Below, piece after piece: positions 6,240 to 12,885 of a stretch of DNA of 17,000 nucleotides (positions are counted from its first letter, which is position 1; every line of letters begins with the position of its first letter). Position numbers and translations under genes: made by a program. The notes under the pieces were generated by a model that did not search any database, was not told the DNA's origin, and saw only the letters and a program-made list of their open reading frames with translations. Source of the DNA: Kutzneria sp036403095 (GTDB lineage Bacteria > Actinomycetota > Actinomycetes > Mycobacteriales > Pseudonocardiaceae); NCBI GenBank assembly GCA_036403095.1, contig DASWRQ010000040.1, forward strand, positions 1 through 17,000, written 5' to 3'.

Positions 6240-7512
6240 CGCCGAGCACCGCCCAGCGGCCGGAGCGCAGCCTGGTCAGGTTGTTGGCCAGGCGGAACAG
6301 CACGAACACGGTCAGCGCCGACCAGATGCCGACCAGGCCCCAGCCCAGCGCCAGCGACGCCCACACCACGGGCAGGAACCCGAGCACGGCGGCGCAGGCG
6401 TTGGCCGTGCGCAGGAACTTCGCGTCGCCGGCGCCGAGCAGCACGCCGTCGAGCACGAACACCACGCCGCCGATGGGTTGCACGGCAACGAAGAACCACC
6501 ACGCCTTCGGCATCTCCGCCAGCACCGCCGGGTCGGCGGTGAACACGTGCGGCAACACCCCGGACAGCGCCGCGAACACCACCGACAGCGCCGCGCCGAA
6601 CACCAGGCCACAGCGCGTGGCCTGCCACGCCACCCGCTGCGCACGCTCACGGTCGCCGGCGCCGAGGGCCGCGCCGACCAGGGCCTGCGCGGCGACGGCG
6701 AGGGCGTCGAGCACGTAGGCCAGGAACATCCACAGCTGGAACACGATCTGGTGCGCGCCGACGGCCGCCGCGGAGGTGTGCGCGGCGACGGCGGTGGCGG
6801 AGATCCACGAGGCCTGGAATGCCAGGCCGAGCAGCGCGAGGTCACGACCGTAGGCGAGCTGCGCGCGCAGCTGGGACGGCACCGGCCTGAGGGACACGCC
6901 CTCGGCGCGAAGCGCCCGTACGAACAGGGCGGCGGAGATCAGCTGCGCGACGACGTTGGCGATGGCCGAGCCGTTCAAACCCCAGCCGAACCCGTGCACC
7001 AGCACCGGACACAGCACAGCGGAGATGCCGTTGCCGGCCAGCACGAACCACAGCGGCCGGCGCATGTCCTGCACGCCGCGCAGCCACCCGTTGCCGGCCA
7101 TGGTGATCAGCACCAGCGGCGCCCCGAACAGCGCGATCCGCAGCCACCCCACCGCCGCCGCGGCCGTCGGCCCCGAACCCGCCAGCAGCCCGGCGATCGG
7201 GTCGGCCAGCAACTGACCGAGCGCCAGCAGCACCAGGCCGGCCAGCGCCGCGACCCACGTCGCCTGCACGCCCTCGTCCACCGCGTCGGCCCGTCGGCCG
7301 GCGCCGTGCAGGCGGGCGGCTCGGGCCGTGGTGCCGAAGCTCAGGAACGCCATCTGCTGCCCGACCTGCGACAACACGATCGACCCGACCGACAGCCCGG
7401 CCAGCTGCGTGGCCCCGAGGTGCCCGACCACCGCCGTGTCGACCAGCAGGTAGAGCGGCTCGGCGGCCAACACGCCCAGCGCCGGCAGCGCCAGCCTCAG
7501 CAACTCCCGCAC
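6166..7512 (-). CDS. MATE family efflux transporter (DinF-like)
   Basis: A roughly 448-residue integral membrane protein with about twelve hydrophobic spans in two homologous halves, the architecture of multidrug and toxic-compound extrusion antiporters. Typical motifs are ALPALGVLAAEPLYLLVDTA followed by VVGHLGATQLAGL at the N-terminus and GNGWLRGVQDMRRPL in the first half. The second half begins near AFQASWISATAVAAHTSAAA. DinF-type members lack a defined substrate here. The GTG at 7512 is chosen because the family usually starts with this RELLRLALPALG sequence and AGGGGG (7517-7522) precedes it; a GTG at 7533 would add seven residues. The last 25 or so residues form an Arg/Ala/Pro-rich cytoplasmic tail encoded antisense to the end of the DapA-like gene. 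The promoter is shared back-to-back with the CGNR gene. Confidence 0.92.
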   Translation of the reverse strand: MRELLRLALPALGVLAAEPLYLLVDTAVVGHLGATQLAGLSVGSIVLSQVGQQMAFLSFGTTARAARLHGAGRRADAVDEGVQATWVAALAGLVLLALGQLLADPIAGLLAGSGPTAAAAVGWLRIALFGAPLVLITMAGNGWLRGVQDMRRPLWFVLAGNGISAVLCPVLVHGFGWGLNGSAIANVVAQLISAALFVRALRAEGVSLRPVPSQLRAQLAYGRDLALLGLAFQASWISATAVAAHTSAAAVGAHQIVFQLWMFLAYVLDALAVAAQALVGAALGAGDRERAQRVAWQATRCGLVFGAALSVVFAALSGVLPHVFTADPAVLAEMPKAWWFFVAVQPIGGVVFVLDGVLLGAGDAKFLRTANACAAVLGFLPVVWASLALGWGLVGIWSALTVFVLFRLANNLTRLRSGRWAVLGATAVPARRPRTAGRRAAAGAERPA

Positions 7513-7559
7513 GACGCCCCCTGTAATGAGCACTAAGCCTGTGAGCCCCTGACGGGCGG

Positions 7560-7574
7560 AGCCTACGGTAAGGT
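7560..7574. promoter_or_regulatory. Back-to-back -10 elements for the MATE and CGNR genes
   Basis: On the plus strand TAAGGT (7569-7574) is followed by six bases and the GTG of the CGNR gene (7581), predicting a leaderless transcript. On the minus strand TAGGCT (7560-7565) points towards the MATE gene and would start RNA near 7552, giving a leader of about 20-40 bases that includes the AGGGGG ribosome binding site. The two hexamers are only three bases apart, so the promoters should compete or be co-regulated. Confidence 0.45.
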
Positions 7575-7580
7575 CCGACT

Positions 7581-8132
7581 GTGGACAACGCCGCTTACCT
7601 GGACGTCGCGCTCCGGCTGGCCAACGCCGATCTGGACGGCGTCGATCGGGCTGGGGTCGATCAGGCTGGGGTCGACGGCCTGCGCGAGGCCCTCTACGAG
7701 GAGCCGTGGTGGGCAGAGCGTGTGCACGAGGCCGACCTGCGGGCGCTGCGCCCCGTCGCCGACGGCCTCCGCCGCGTGTTGGCCGCCGCCGTCGCGGCCG
7801 ACCGCGAGACCGTGCAGAAGGAGGCCAACGCCCTGCTCGCCGCCCACCCGCTACGGCCGCAGCTGTCCTCCGGGCACGGCGAGAGGGAGAACTGGCACGT
7901 CCACGTCGCCGACCCCGGTCAGCCGCCGGCCACCGAGGTCGCCGCCGCCGTCTCCTGGGGCGTCGCGCAGGGCATCGTCCACTATGGACTGGAGCGCTGG
8001 GGCCGCTGCGCCGCCGAGGACTGCGGCAGGTTCTTCCTCGACACCTCCACCAACCGCGCCAAGCGGTTCTGCTCCCAGCGCTGCGCCAACCGCGTGCACG
8101 TCGCGGCCTTCCGGTCCCGCAAACGCGCCTAG
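7581..8132 (+). CDS. CGNR zinc-finger (ABATE domain) protein, putative regulator
   Basis: A 183-residue protein with the two-part layout of the CGNR family: an N-terminal stress-associated helical (ABATE) domain (residues about 5-125) and a C-terminal zinc finger. The finger ligands are Cys143, Cys148, Cys164 and Cys168, in WGRCAAEDCGRFF and KRFCSQRCANRVHVAAFRSR. The signature CGNR reads CANR here. The basic C-terminal tail supports nucleic-acid binding; family members are thought to be transcriptional regulators, with no defined target. Residues 20-34 contain a duplicated GVDxAGVDxAGVD stretch that comes from a 15-bp tandem repeat. The GTG at 7581 is supported by a -10 element six bases upstream and by the conserved start; AAGG at 7570-7573 could also be a ribosome binding site. 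The gene is divergent from the MATE exporter, whose expression it may influence (inference). Confidence 0.88.
   Translation: MDNAAYLDVALRLANADLDGVDRAGVDQAGVDGLREALYEEPWWAERVHEADLRALRPVADGLRRVLAAAVAADRETVQKEANALLAAHPLRPQLSSGHGERENWHVHVADPGQPPATEVAAAVSWGVAQGIVHYGLERWGRCAAEDCGRFFLDTSTNRAKRFCSQRCANRVHVAAFRSRKRA
7641..7675 (+). repeat. 15-bp direct tandem repeat inside the CGNR gene
   Basis: GTCGATCGGGCTGGG (7641-7655) is followed directly by GTCGATCAGGCTGGG (7656-7670, one difference) and a third partial copy GTCGA (7671-7675). It encodes VDRAG-VDQAG-VD without breaking the frame. This looks like a recent slippage duplication in the loop of the ABATE domain. Confidence 0.8.
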
Positions 8133-8797
8133 TTCTGCAGGATCGGCCACGCCGCGGCCGGGTGGCAGTGCTCGGGACAGGCCACGATGTAGACCTCGTT
8201 GCCCAGGAAGAGCCCGTACTGGTCGCTGTTGAAGGTGTCGGGCTGGACCGGCTGGTCGGGCCGCTTGTCGAAACCGAAGTCCTCGGGGACCTGGCAGAGC
8301 TGGGTCATGGCGGCGCCGCACTGACAGCGGTAGTGCTCCGGATCCTGGGCCCACGAGGGGACGCCGTCGAGCTTGAACCCCGCACGGCCGCGGCCGGACT
8401 CGCTCAGCTGCTCCTCGGCACTGCGCAGAGTCAGCGGCCGCGGCTGGAGGTAGGGGTCGGGCTCCGTCGACGAGACGCTCCCCCGGTGCAGCAGGATCTG
8501 CCAGAACCGCAGCTGGCCGGCCGGCGGCGTGTCCCAGAACCGCGCCGGAAGCTGGTCGCCCGACGGCGGGCAGTTCGCGTCGTTGTGCTTGGGGCACTGG
8601 AAAACCAGCAGGTGATCTTCGCCGAAGACCGGGAGTTCTGTCGGCACGTCGAGCTGGAACAACAGGACCATCCGCGCGCCGCAGTCACATGCCGGCCACG
8701 GCAGCCCGGCATCGAGAACCGGCCACCCGCCAACGGTGTTCCGCGCGTCCGCGTCCGCCGGTTCGGAGCCGATGTCGATCAGGTAGACGGTGGACAC
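8129..8797 (-). CDS. DUF1963 family protein with two cysteine-rich halves
   Basis: A 222-residue soluble protein resembling the DUF1963 (YwqG-like) family, whose function is unknown. It contains family-like blocks GGWPVLDAGLPWPAC, MVLLFQLDVP and LLVFQCP. Cysteines are arranged as two similar half-sites: CDCG (37-40) with CPKHNDANC (68-76), and CQCG (158-161) with CPEHCH (207-212). Each half therefore has CxCG plus CPxH, suggesting two structural zinc sites. There is no signal peptide or membrane span. The GTG at 8797 is six bases after a TAGCCT -10 hexamer (8804-8809), which supports this start. The stop overlaps the CGNR stop by four bases (CTAG). The downstream neighbour on this strand belongs to another pathway, so no operon role can be assigned. 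Confidence 0.78.
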   Translation of the reverse strand: MSTVYLIDIGSEPADADARNTVGGWPVLDAGLPWPACDCGARMVLLFQLDVPTELPVFGEDHLLVFQCPKHNDANCPPSGDQLPARFWDTPPAGQLRFWQILLHRGSVSSTEPDPYLQPRPLTLRSAEEQLSESGRGRAGFKLDGVPSWAQDPEHYRCQCGAAMTQLCQVPEDFGFDKRPDQPVQPDTFNSDQYGLFLGNEVYIVACPEHCHPAAAWPILQN

Positions 8798-8803
8798 CGG
8801 CCC

Positions 8804-8809
8804 AGGCTA
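8804..8809 (-). promoter_or_regulatory. Putative -10 element (TAGCCT) of the DUF1963 gene
   Basis: On the minus strand TAGCCT is followed by exactly six bases and the GTG start at 8797. There is no Shine-Dalgarno in between (GGGCCG only), which makes leaderless translation the simpler reading. The hexamer falls in the short gap just after the stop of the upstream gene (8807) and overlaps that stop codon. Confidence 0.5.
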
Positions 8810-10087
8810 GAGGCCGCGTTTGGTCAGTTCGTCCAATAGCTGCCGGTCGGCGATATGCCGGCCCTTCACGCCGTCCAGATAGGAGTTGAACGCGTCCTGG
8901 CGGCCGGTGCGCGTGAACAGCGTGCGCAGCTGGGCCAGCAGCTCCACCACGAGCGCCTCGTTGTGGGCGTGGGTGTTGTTGTCGAGCGCCTGCTCCACCA
9001 GCCCCCGGTACACGGCGATCGCGTCGCCCGGATGGTCGGCCGAGCGCACGCGAGCCAACTCGGCCCACACCTCGTCGGTGCAGCCGTGCGCGACCGCGGT
9101 CTGCCACGCGGCCTCCGGCTGGTCGTCGTGGATGAGCACCCGCACCAGCACCGAGTTCACGGCCACATCCGAGGCCGCCTCCGACAGCCGCCGCACCACG
9201 GCGTCACGCTGCTCGGACCAGCTGCCGGCATGCTCGGCGACGGTCCGCAGTCGCAGGTAGGTGTCCATGGCCGGCTGGTTGCTGAAGATGCGCATCCGCA
9301 TCGACACTGCCCGGTCGAACCAGCCCATGCGCACGCACTCGTCCACGGCGACGTCGACCAGCCGCGAGGCGACCCCGCGCCACCCGCTGGCCGACAGACC
9401 GCGCCCGACCCACTCCAGCACCTGCTCGGACCGGCCGGCCTCCTGCAGCAGCGTGGCGATGCGCAGGTAGTGCCAGCCCGAGGACAGGTCCTTGGCCAGC
9501 GCCGCCACGTGCAGGTCCACGTCGCCCAGGTGCTCGGCGAGGTCCAAGGTCACGTGCAGCACGGCCCAGCGGTGCCGGTCGAACGCCGGACGCTGCGCGA
9601 ACTCCAGCACCGGCAGCGCCGTGCACAGCGCCTCCGCCGCCTCTCGGTACGCCACCAGCCCGGTCGATCCCAGCGCGCCGGCGTAGTCGGTCAGCCGGAC
9701 CTGCGGCCCCTCCGGATGCTCCACCTGCAACGCCAGCAGCCACCGGGCCAGCCGCAGCGGATCGCCCTGGTGCAGCCGACAGGCGGTGGCGTGCGCGGCC
9801 AGCGCCCGCTCGGCCAGCCCGCGGATCACCGGCACCCGCTCCGGCAGCCGGGCCAGCGCCGAGGCCAACGCCTCCACGACGTACTCGGCCAGCTCCACGG
9901 CGTCGATCGTCTTGGCCGCGCGGACCAGGCCCTCCAGCGCCGACACCACCTCGGTCAGCGCCCGTCCCGGATCGTCACCGCGCGTGAGCGCGACCTCCAC
10001 GGCGACGCGGGCCCGCACCGCGTCCCCGATCTCCTCCGCGCCCGGACCACCGGGTTGGCCGCTGATCACCGGACAATCAAACCCCAC
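8807..10087 (-). CDS. Helical-repeat (alpha-solenoid/TPR-like) protein, function unknown
   Basis: A 426-residue soluble protein, helical from end to end, with repeated helix pairs such as LAEYVVEALASALARLPERV, CRLHQGDPLRLARWLLALQ, LEWVGRGLSASGW and AIAVYRGLVEQALDN. It resembles the C-terminal solenoid found in actinobacterial SWIM zinc-finger proteins (a DUF6880-like region), including an ending of the type DAFNSYLDGVKGRHIADRQL. No SWIM CxCx(n)CxH finger is present, so it would be a stand-alone solenoid. A protein-protein scaffold role is the safe inference. The GTG at 10087 has no clear ribosome binding site; a GTG at 10069 (VISGQPGG) is an alternative. Its TAG stop overlaps the -10 hexamer of the DUF1963 gene. 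Family assignment is from memory of similar sequences and is moderately sure. Confidence 0.7.
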   Translation of the reverse strand: MGFDCPVISGQPGGPGAEEIGDAVRARVAVEVALTRGDDPGRALTEVVSALEGLVRAAKTIDAVELAEYVVEALASALARLPERVPVIRGLAERALAAHATACRLHQGDPLRLARWLLALQVEHPEGPQVRLTDYAGALGSTGLVAYREAAEALCTALPVLEFAQRPAFDRHRWAVLHVTLDLAEHLGDVDLHVAALAKDLSSGWHYLRIATLLQEAGRSEQVLEWVGRGLSASGWRGVASRLVDVAVDECVRMGWFDRAVSMRMRIFSNQPAMDTYLRLRTVAEHAGSWSEQRDAVVRRLSEAASDVAVNSVLVRVLIHDDQPEAAWQTAVAHGCTDEVWAELARVRSADHPGDAIAVYRGLVEQALDNNTHAHNEALVVELLAQLRTLFTRTGRQDAFNSYLDGVKGRHIADRQLLDELTKRGL

Positions 10088-10376
10088 TTCACACGACAGG
10101 TGAACGCAGTCGAACCGTTCGGAGCAGTCCGGTCACCGCGCGGACGCGAAACAACGCGGGGTGTGACCGACAGGGGCCGCCGACAGCGTCATCGCCCACC
10201 GAATTGGCCGGCACGCATCGATAGCACAGGTGCGCCGATCGTGACGCGCATTTCACGTCCGGAAGAACCGTCAATTGTTGCCGTCCGGTCACGATGGTGA
10301 AGCGCATGCAACCAATTCGCTGTCATCACTCGACCGGAGCAGTGCGGCAGCATATCGGCATCTCTAGGGTTGGTCC
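10088..10376. other. Intergenic divergent control region (289 bases), no gene seen
   Basis: This gap separates the divergent helical-repeat and methyltransferase genes and is less GC-rich than its neighbours. I found no tRNA, small RNA or convincing short ORF. It holds a direct repeat GTCCGGTCAC (10127-10136 and 10283-10292) and an inverted repeat CGTGA-N8-TCACG (10240-10257), either of which could be a regulator site. Confidence 0.5.
10365..10370 (+). promoter_or_regulatory. Putative -10 element (TAGGGT) of the methyltransferase gene
   Basis: CTAGGGT precedes the ATG at 10377 by six bases, the same seven-base string and spacing as at the amidase and TetR genes. A leaderless transcript is predicted; the AGGG could alternatively act as a ribosome binding site. 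Confidence 0.5.
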
Positions 10377-11153
10377 ATGCATAATCACGTGGATTACGAC
10401 GAGGGGCTGCACGCAGTCTACGAACGAGGACGCGTGCTGCCGCCGGAGACCGTCGCCACGTGGATGGCCGCCCTCGAGCGCAACGCGCCGGCGCGCCGCC
10501 CGCTCACCGTGCTGGACCTGGGCTCGGGCACCGGCCGGTTCAGCGACGCCATCGCCGACACCTTCGGCGGCCCGGTCTACGGCGTCGAGCCGTCCGCGCG
10601 CATGCGCGAGGTCGCCGCGGCCGCGCACCCGCACCGCGGCGTGTCCTACCTGGACGGGCGGGCCGAGGCGATCCCGCTGCCCGACAACAGCTGTGATTTG
10701 TCCGTGATGTTCCTGGTCCTGCACCACATCGAGCACCGCATGCTCGGCGTGAAGGAGCTGGCCCGGGTGCTGCGACCGGGCGCCCGGCTGTGCGTGCACA
10801 GCGGCTTCTCCGGCCAGATGCACGACCACGTCTGGTACCGCTACTTCGCCCGCGCCCGCGAGGTCGACGACATGGTCTTCCCGCGGCTGGACGAGGTCAT
10901 CGACCAGTTCGCCGAGGCCGGCATCGGCTACGTCGGCCTGGACCAGGTCGACCAGCAGGTCGCGGCCAGCCTGCCCGCCTATTTCGAGCGATTTCGACAT
11001 CGTTCCTTTTCCACCTTGCAACATATGACGAAAGAGGAGATCGCCGAGGGCATGGCCGCGATGGAGCGGGCCGCGCGGGCCGCCGAAGGCGAGCCGGCTG
11101 AGCCGGTAATCCAAACGGCGGACCTCCTCGTCCTGGAGCGTCTCGACGCGTAG
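10377..11153 (+). CDS. Class I SAM-dependent methyltransferase
   Basis: A 258-residue cytoplasmic methyltransferase of the UbiE/Methyltransf_11 type. SAM-binding motif I is TVLDLGSGTGRF (44-55), the ribose-binding acidic residue is Glu71 in GVEPSARM, and the later motifs are AEAIPLPDNSCDLSV (96-110) and ELARVLRPGARL (127-138). The C-terminal 100 residues (FSGQMHDHVWYRYF onward) form the substrate-specific region and give no clue to the acceptor. The start is fixed by CTAGGGT-N6-ATG. It stands alone: the left neighbour is divergent and the right neighbour convergent across a strong terminator, so it is monocistronic. Codons for residues about 202-222 (10980-11040) are noticeably richer in A/T than the rest of the gene. 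Confidence 0.88.
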   Translation: MHNHVDYDEGLHAVYERGRVLPPETVATWMAALERNAPARRPLTVLDLGSGTGRFSDAIADTFGGPVYGVEPSARMREVAAAAHPHRGVSYLDGRAEAIPLPDNSCDLSVMFLVLHHIEHRMLGVKELARVLRPGARLCVHSGFSGQMHDHVWYRYFARAREVDDMVFPRLDEVIDQFAEAGIGYVGLDQVDQQVAASLPAYFERFRHRSFSTLQHMTKEEIAEGMAAMERAARAAEGEPAEPVIQTADLLVLERLDA

Positions 11154-11206
11154 TCGAGCACCCACCGTCGGTGTGTCGTAAATCTCGGAAACGCATTGCA
11201 CACGGC

Positions 11207-11226
11207 CGGACGGGCGAGGCCGTCCG
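11207..11226 (+). terminator. Small hairpin after the methyltransferase gene
   Basis: CGGACGG (11207-11213) and CCGTCCG (11220-11226) form a perfect 7-bp stem with a six-base loop, 53 bases after the methyltransferase stop and followed by CTTATCC. It may be the first of two tandem terminators. Confidence 0.4.
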
Positions 11227-11240
11227 CTTATCCCGGAAAT

Positions 11241-11280
11241 GCGGAAGCCCCCGGAACCCGAGCGGGTCCGGGGGCTTCGC
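11241..11280. terminator. Strong bidirectional hairpin terminator
   Basis: GAAGCCCCCGG (11244-11254) pairs perfectly with CCGGGGGCTTC (11268-11278), and the stem continues inward (ACCCG with CGGGT) and outward (GCG with CGC) with one-base bulges. It sits between the convergent methyltransferase (ends 11153) and SPFH (ends 11288) genes and can end both transcripts. There is no long U-tract, as is common in actinobacteria. Confidence 0.8.
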
Positions 11281-11287
11281 CGCACAC

Positions 11288-12454
11288 TCAGGAGCGCGGG
11301 CCGTCCGACAACTCGGTGTAACCGGTGTTGCGCGCCGGCTCCTCGGAGGTGATCTGCGCGGCCGCCCGCTCGGCGGCCCGCACCGCCTGGGTCGCCTCGG
11401 TCGGCGCCGGCGGGTTGAACCAGTCGGCCACCGAGTCGTCCATCTCCTCCACGGGCGGCGCCGCCACGTCCGGGGCCGGCGGCTCGTAGCGGAACACACC
11501 GTCCTCGCCGGGCGCGCCCAGCATCCGCGCGAAGCCCTCCAGCGCCTTGCCGAAGTCCGACGGGATCAGCCACACCTTGTTGGCGTCGCCCTGCGCCATC
11601 TGCGGCAGCGTCTGCAGGTACTGGTAGGCCAGCACCTCCGGGGTCGGCTTGCCCGCCTTGATCGCCGCGAAGACCTTCTCGATCGCCTTGGCCTGGCCCT
11701 GCGCCTGCAGGTAGCGGGCGGCCCGCTCGCCCTCGGCCCGCAGGATCCGGGACTGCCGGTCGGCCTCGGCGGCCAGGATCGCCGCCGTCTTGGCGCCCTC
11801 GGCGGCCAGGATCTGGCCCTGCTTCTGGCCCTCGGCCGTCTTGATCGCCGACTCCCGCTGGCCCTCGGCGGTCAGGATCATCGCGCGCTTCTCCCGGTCG
11901 GCGCGCATCTGCTTCTCCATCGAGTCCTGGATGGACGGCGGCGGGTCGATCGCCTTGAGCTCGACCCGCGCGACCCGGATGCCCCAGCGGCCGGTCGCCT
12001 CGTCCAGCACCCCGCGCAGCTGGTTGTTGATCGAGTCACGCGAGGTCAGCGTCTGCTCGAGGCTCATGCCGCCGACCACGTTGCGCAGCGTGGTGGTGGT
12101 CAGCTGCTCGACACCGACGATGTAGTTGGAGATCTCGTAGACCGCGGCCCGCGGGTCGGTCACCTGGAAGTACACGACGGTGTCGATGGAGACCGTCAGG
12201 TTGTCCTCGGTGATCACCGGCTGCGGCGGGAACGACACCACCTGCTCCCGCAGGTCGATCCGGGCCCGCACCCGGTCCAGGAACGGCATCAGCAGCTTCG
12301 GTCCGGGCGTGGCCGTGGCCCGGTACCGGCCCAGCCGCTCGATCACCGCCGCCTGCGCCTGCGGGATGATCAGCACGGACTTCACCGCGATCGTCAACAC
12401 CACCAGGATGATGACGATCACGACGATGATCGTGGTCACTGTCGCTGCCTCCAT
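11288..12454 (-). CDS. SPFH/stomatin-like membrane scaffold protein
   Basis: A 388-residue member of the SPFH (stomatin/prohibitin/flotillin/HflK-C) family. Residues about 6-24 form one N-terminal membrane anchor (VTTIIVVIVIILVVLTIAVK). The SPFH domain runs from about 27 to 180, with QAAVIERLGRYRATATPGP, ITEDNLTVSIDTVVYFQVTD and a WGIRVARVELKAIDPP block. A long helical region (about 180-262) follows, built of exact 11-residue repeats with AEG motifs. Residues 320-388 are an acidic, proline-rich extension that looks disordered. Such proteins oligomerise into membrane rings or cages that organise microdomains and protease access. The ATG at 12454 overlaps the NfeD stop (TGATG) with GGAG five bases upstream, so translation is coupled. 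The frame is open further upstream, but only as an alternative frame over NfeD. Confidence 0.94.
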   Translation of the reverse strand: MEAATVTTIIVVIVIILVVLTIAVKSVLIIPQAQAAVIERLGRYRATATPGPKLLMPFLDRVRARIDLREQVVSFPPQPVITEDNLTVSIDTVVYFQVTDPRAAVYEISNYIVGVEQLTTTTLRNVVGGMSLEQTLTSRDSINNQLRGVLDEATGRWGIRVARVELKAIDPPPSIQDSMEKQMRADREKRAMILTAEGQRESAIKTAEGQKQGQILAAEGAKTAAILAAEADRQSRILRAEGERAARYLQAQGQAKAIEKVFAAIKAGKPTPEVLAYQYLQTLPQMAQGDANKVWLIPSDFGKALEGFARMLGAPGEDGVFRYEPPAPDVAAPPVEEMDDSVADWFNPPAPTEATQAVRAAERAAAQITSEEPARNTGYTELSDGPRS

Positions 12455-12885
12455 CAGTTCTCCGCCCACACGATTGCCGTCGCTCCCGAGATGTCCATGA
12501 CGATCACCTGTCGGCCCGGCTCCAGCCGCTGCGTCGGCTCGAACGCGATCGCCGACCACACCTCGCCCTTGATGCGCACCCGGCCGCCGTGCTCGTCCAC
12601 CGTGGCGACCACCTCGGCCTGCACGCCCTTGAGCGCCTGAATGTTCGTCGTCAGGTGCTCGTGGCCCGACATCAGCCGGCTGCGCAGGATCGGGCGCACG
12701 GCGAAGATGCCGACCACCGCCGTGACGGCGAAGACGATCGCGTCGACCAGCAGGCTGCCGCCGATCACATCGGCCAGCGCGGCCGCCAGCCCCGCCGCGC
12801 CGAGCATCACGAGGACGAAGTCCCCGGACACCACCTCGGCGAGCACCAACGCGACGCCGAACAGGAGCCACAACAGAGCGGCCAT
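12454..12885 (-). CDS. NfeD family membrane protein (short form)
   Basis: A 143-residue protein with three hydrophobic spans in residues 1-65 (ALLWLLFGVALVLAE, FVLVMLGAAGLAAAL, VDAIVFAVTAVVGIFAV) and a C-terminal OB-fold domain (about 80-143) with the typical GVQAEVVATVDEHGGRVRIK then GEVWSA block. It lacks the N-terminal ClpP-like serine protease of long NfeD proteins. Short NfeD proteins partner with SPFH proteins encoded next to them, as here, and are thought to shape or stabilise the scaffold. The ATG at 12885 is used; GGAG is only two bases away, but CACGAT ends six bases upstream and could be a -10 variant. Its stop shares one base with the SPFH start. The DUF3097 gene ends 67 bases upstream on the same strand. 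Confidence 0.9.
   Translation of the reverse strand: MAALLWLLFGVALVLAEVVSGDFVLVMLGAAGLAAALADVIGGSLLVDAIVFAVTAVVGIFAVRPILRSRLMSGHEHLTTNIQALKGVQAEVVATVDEHGGRVRIKGEVWSAIAFEPTQRLEPGRQVIVMDISGATAIVWAEN

Noticed and set aside
3416..6718. Very long plus-strand open frame (about 1,100 codons) spanning the amidase, LysR and DapA-like region
   Set aside because: The product is an Arg/Gly/Ala/Pro-rich low-complexity chain with no domains. It is an alternative frame of a high-GC region whose true genes have clear catalytic or DNA-binding motifs.
8855..10300. 481-codon plus-strand frame opposite the helical-repeat gene
   Set aside because: His/Gln/Arg-rich shadow frame without motifs; the minus strand has amphipathic helical coding character.
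10088..10376. Possible tRNA or structured small RNA in the longest spacer
   Set aside because: No cloverleaf, CCA end or T-loop consensus is visible, and no strong long stem is present.
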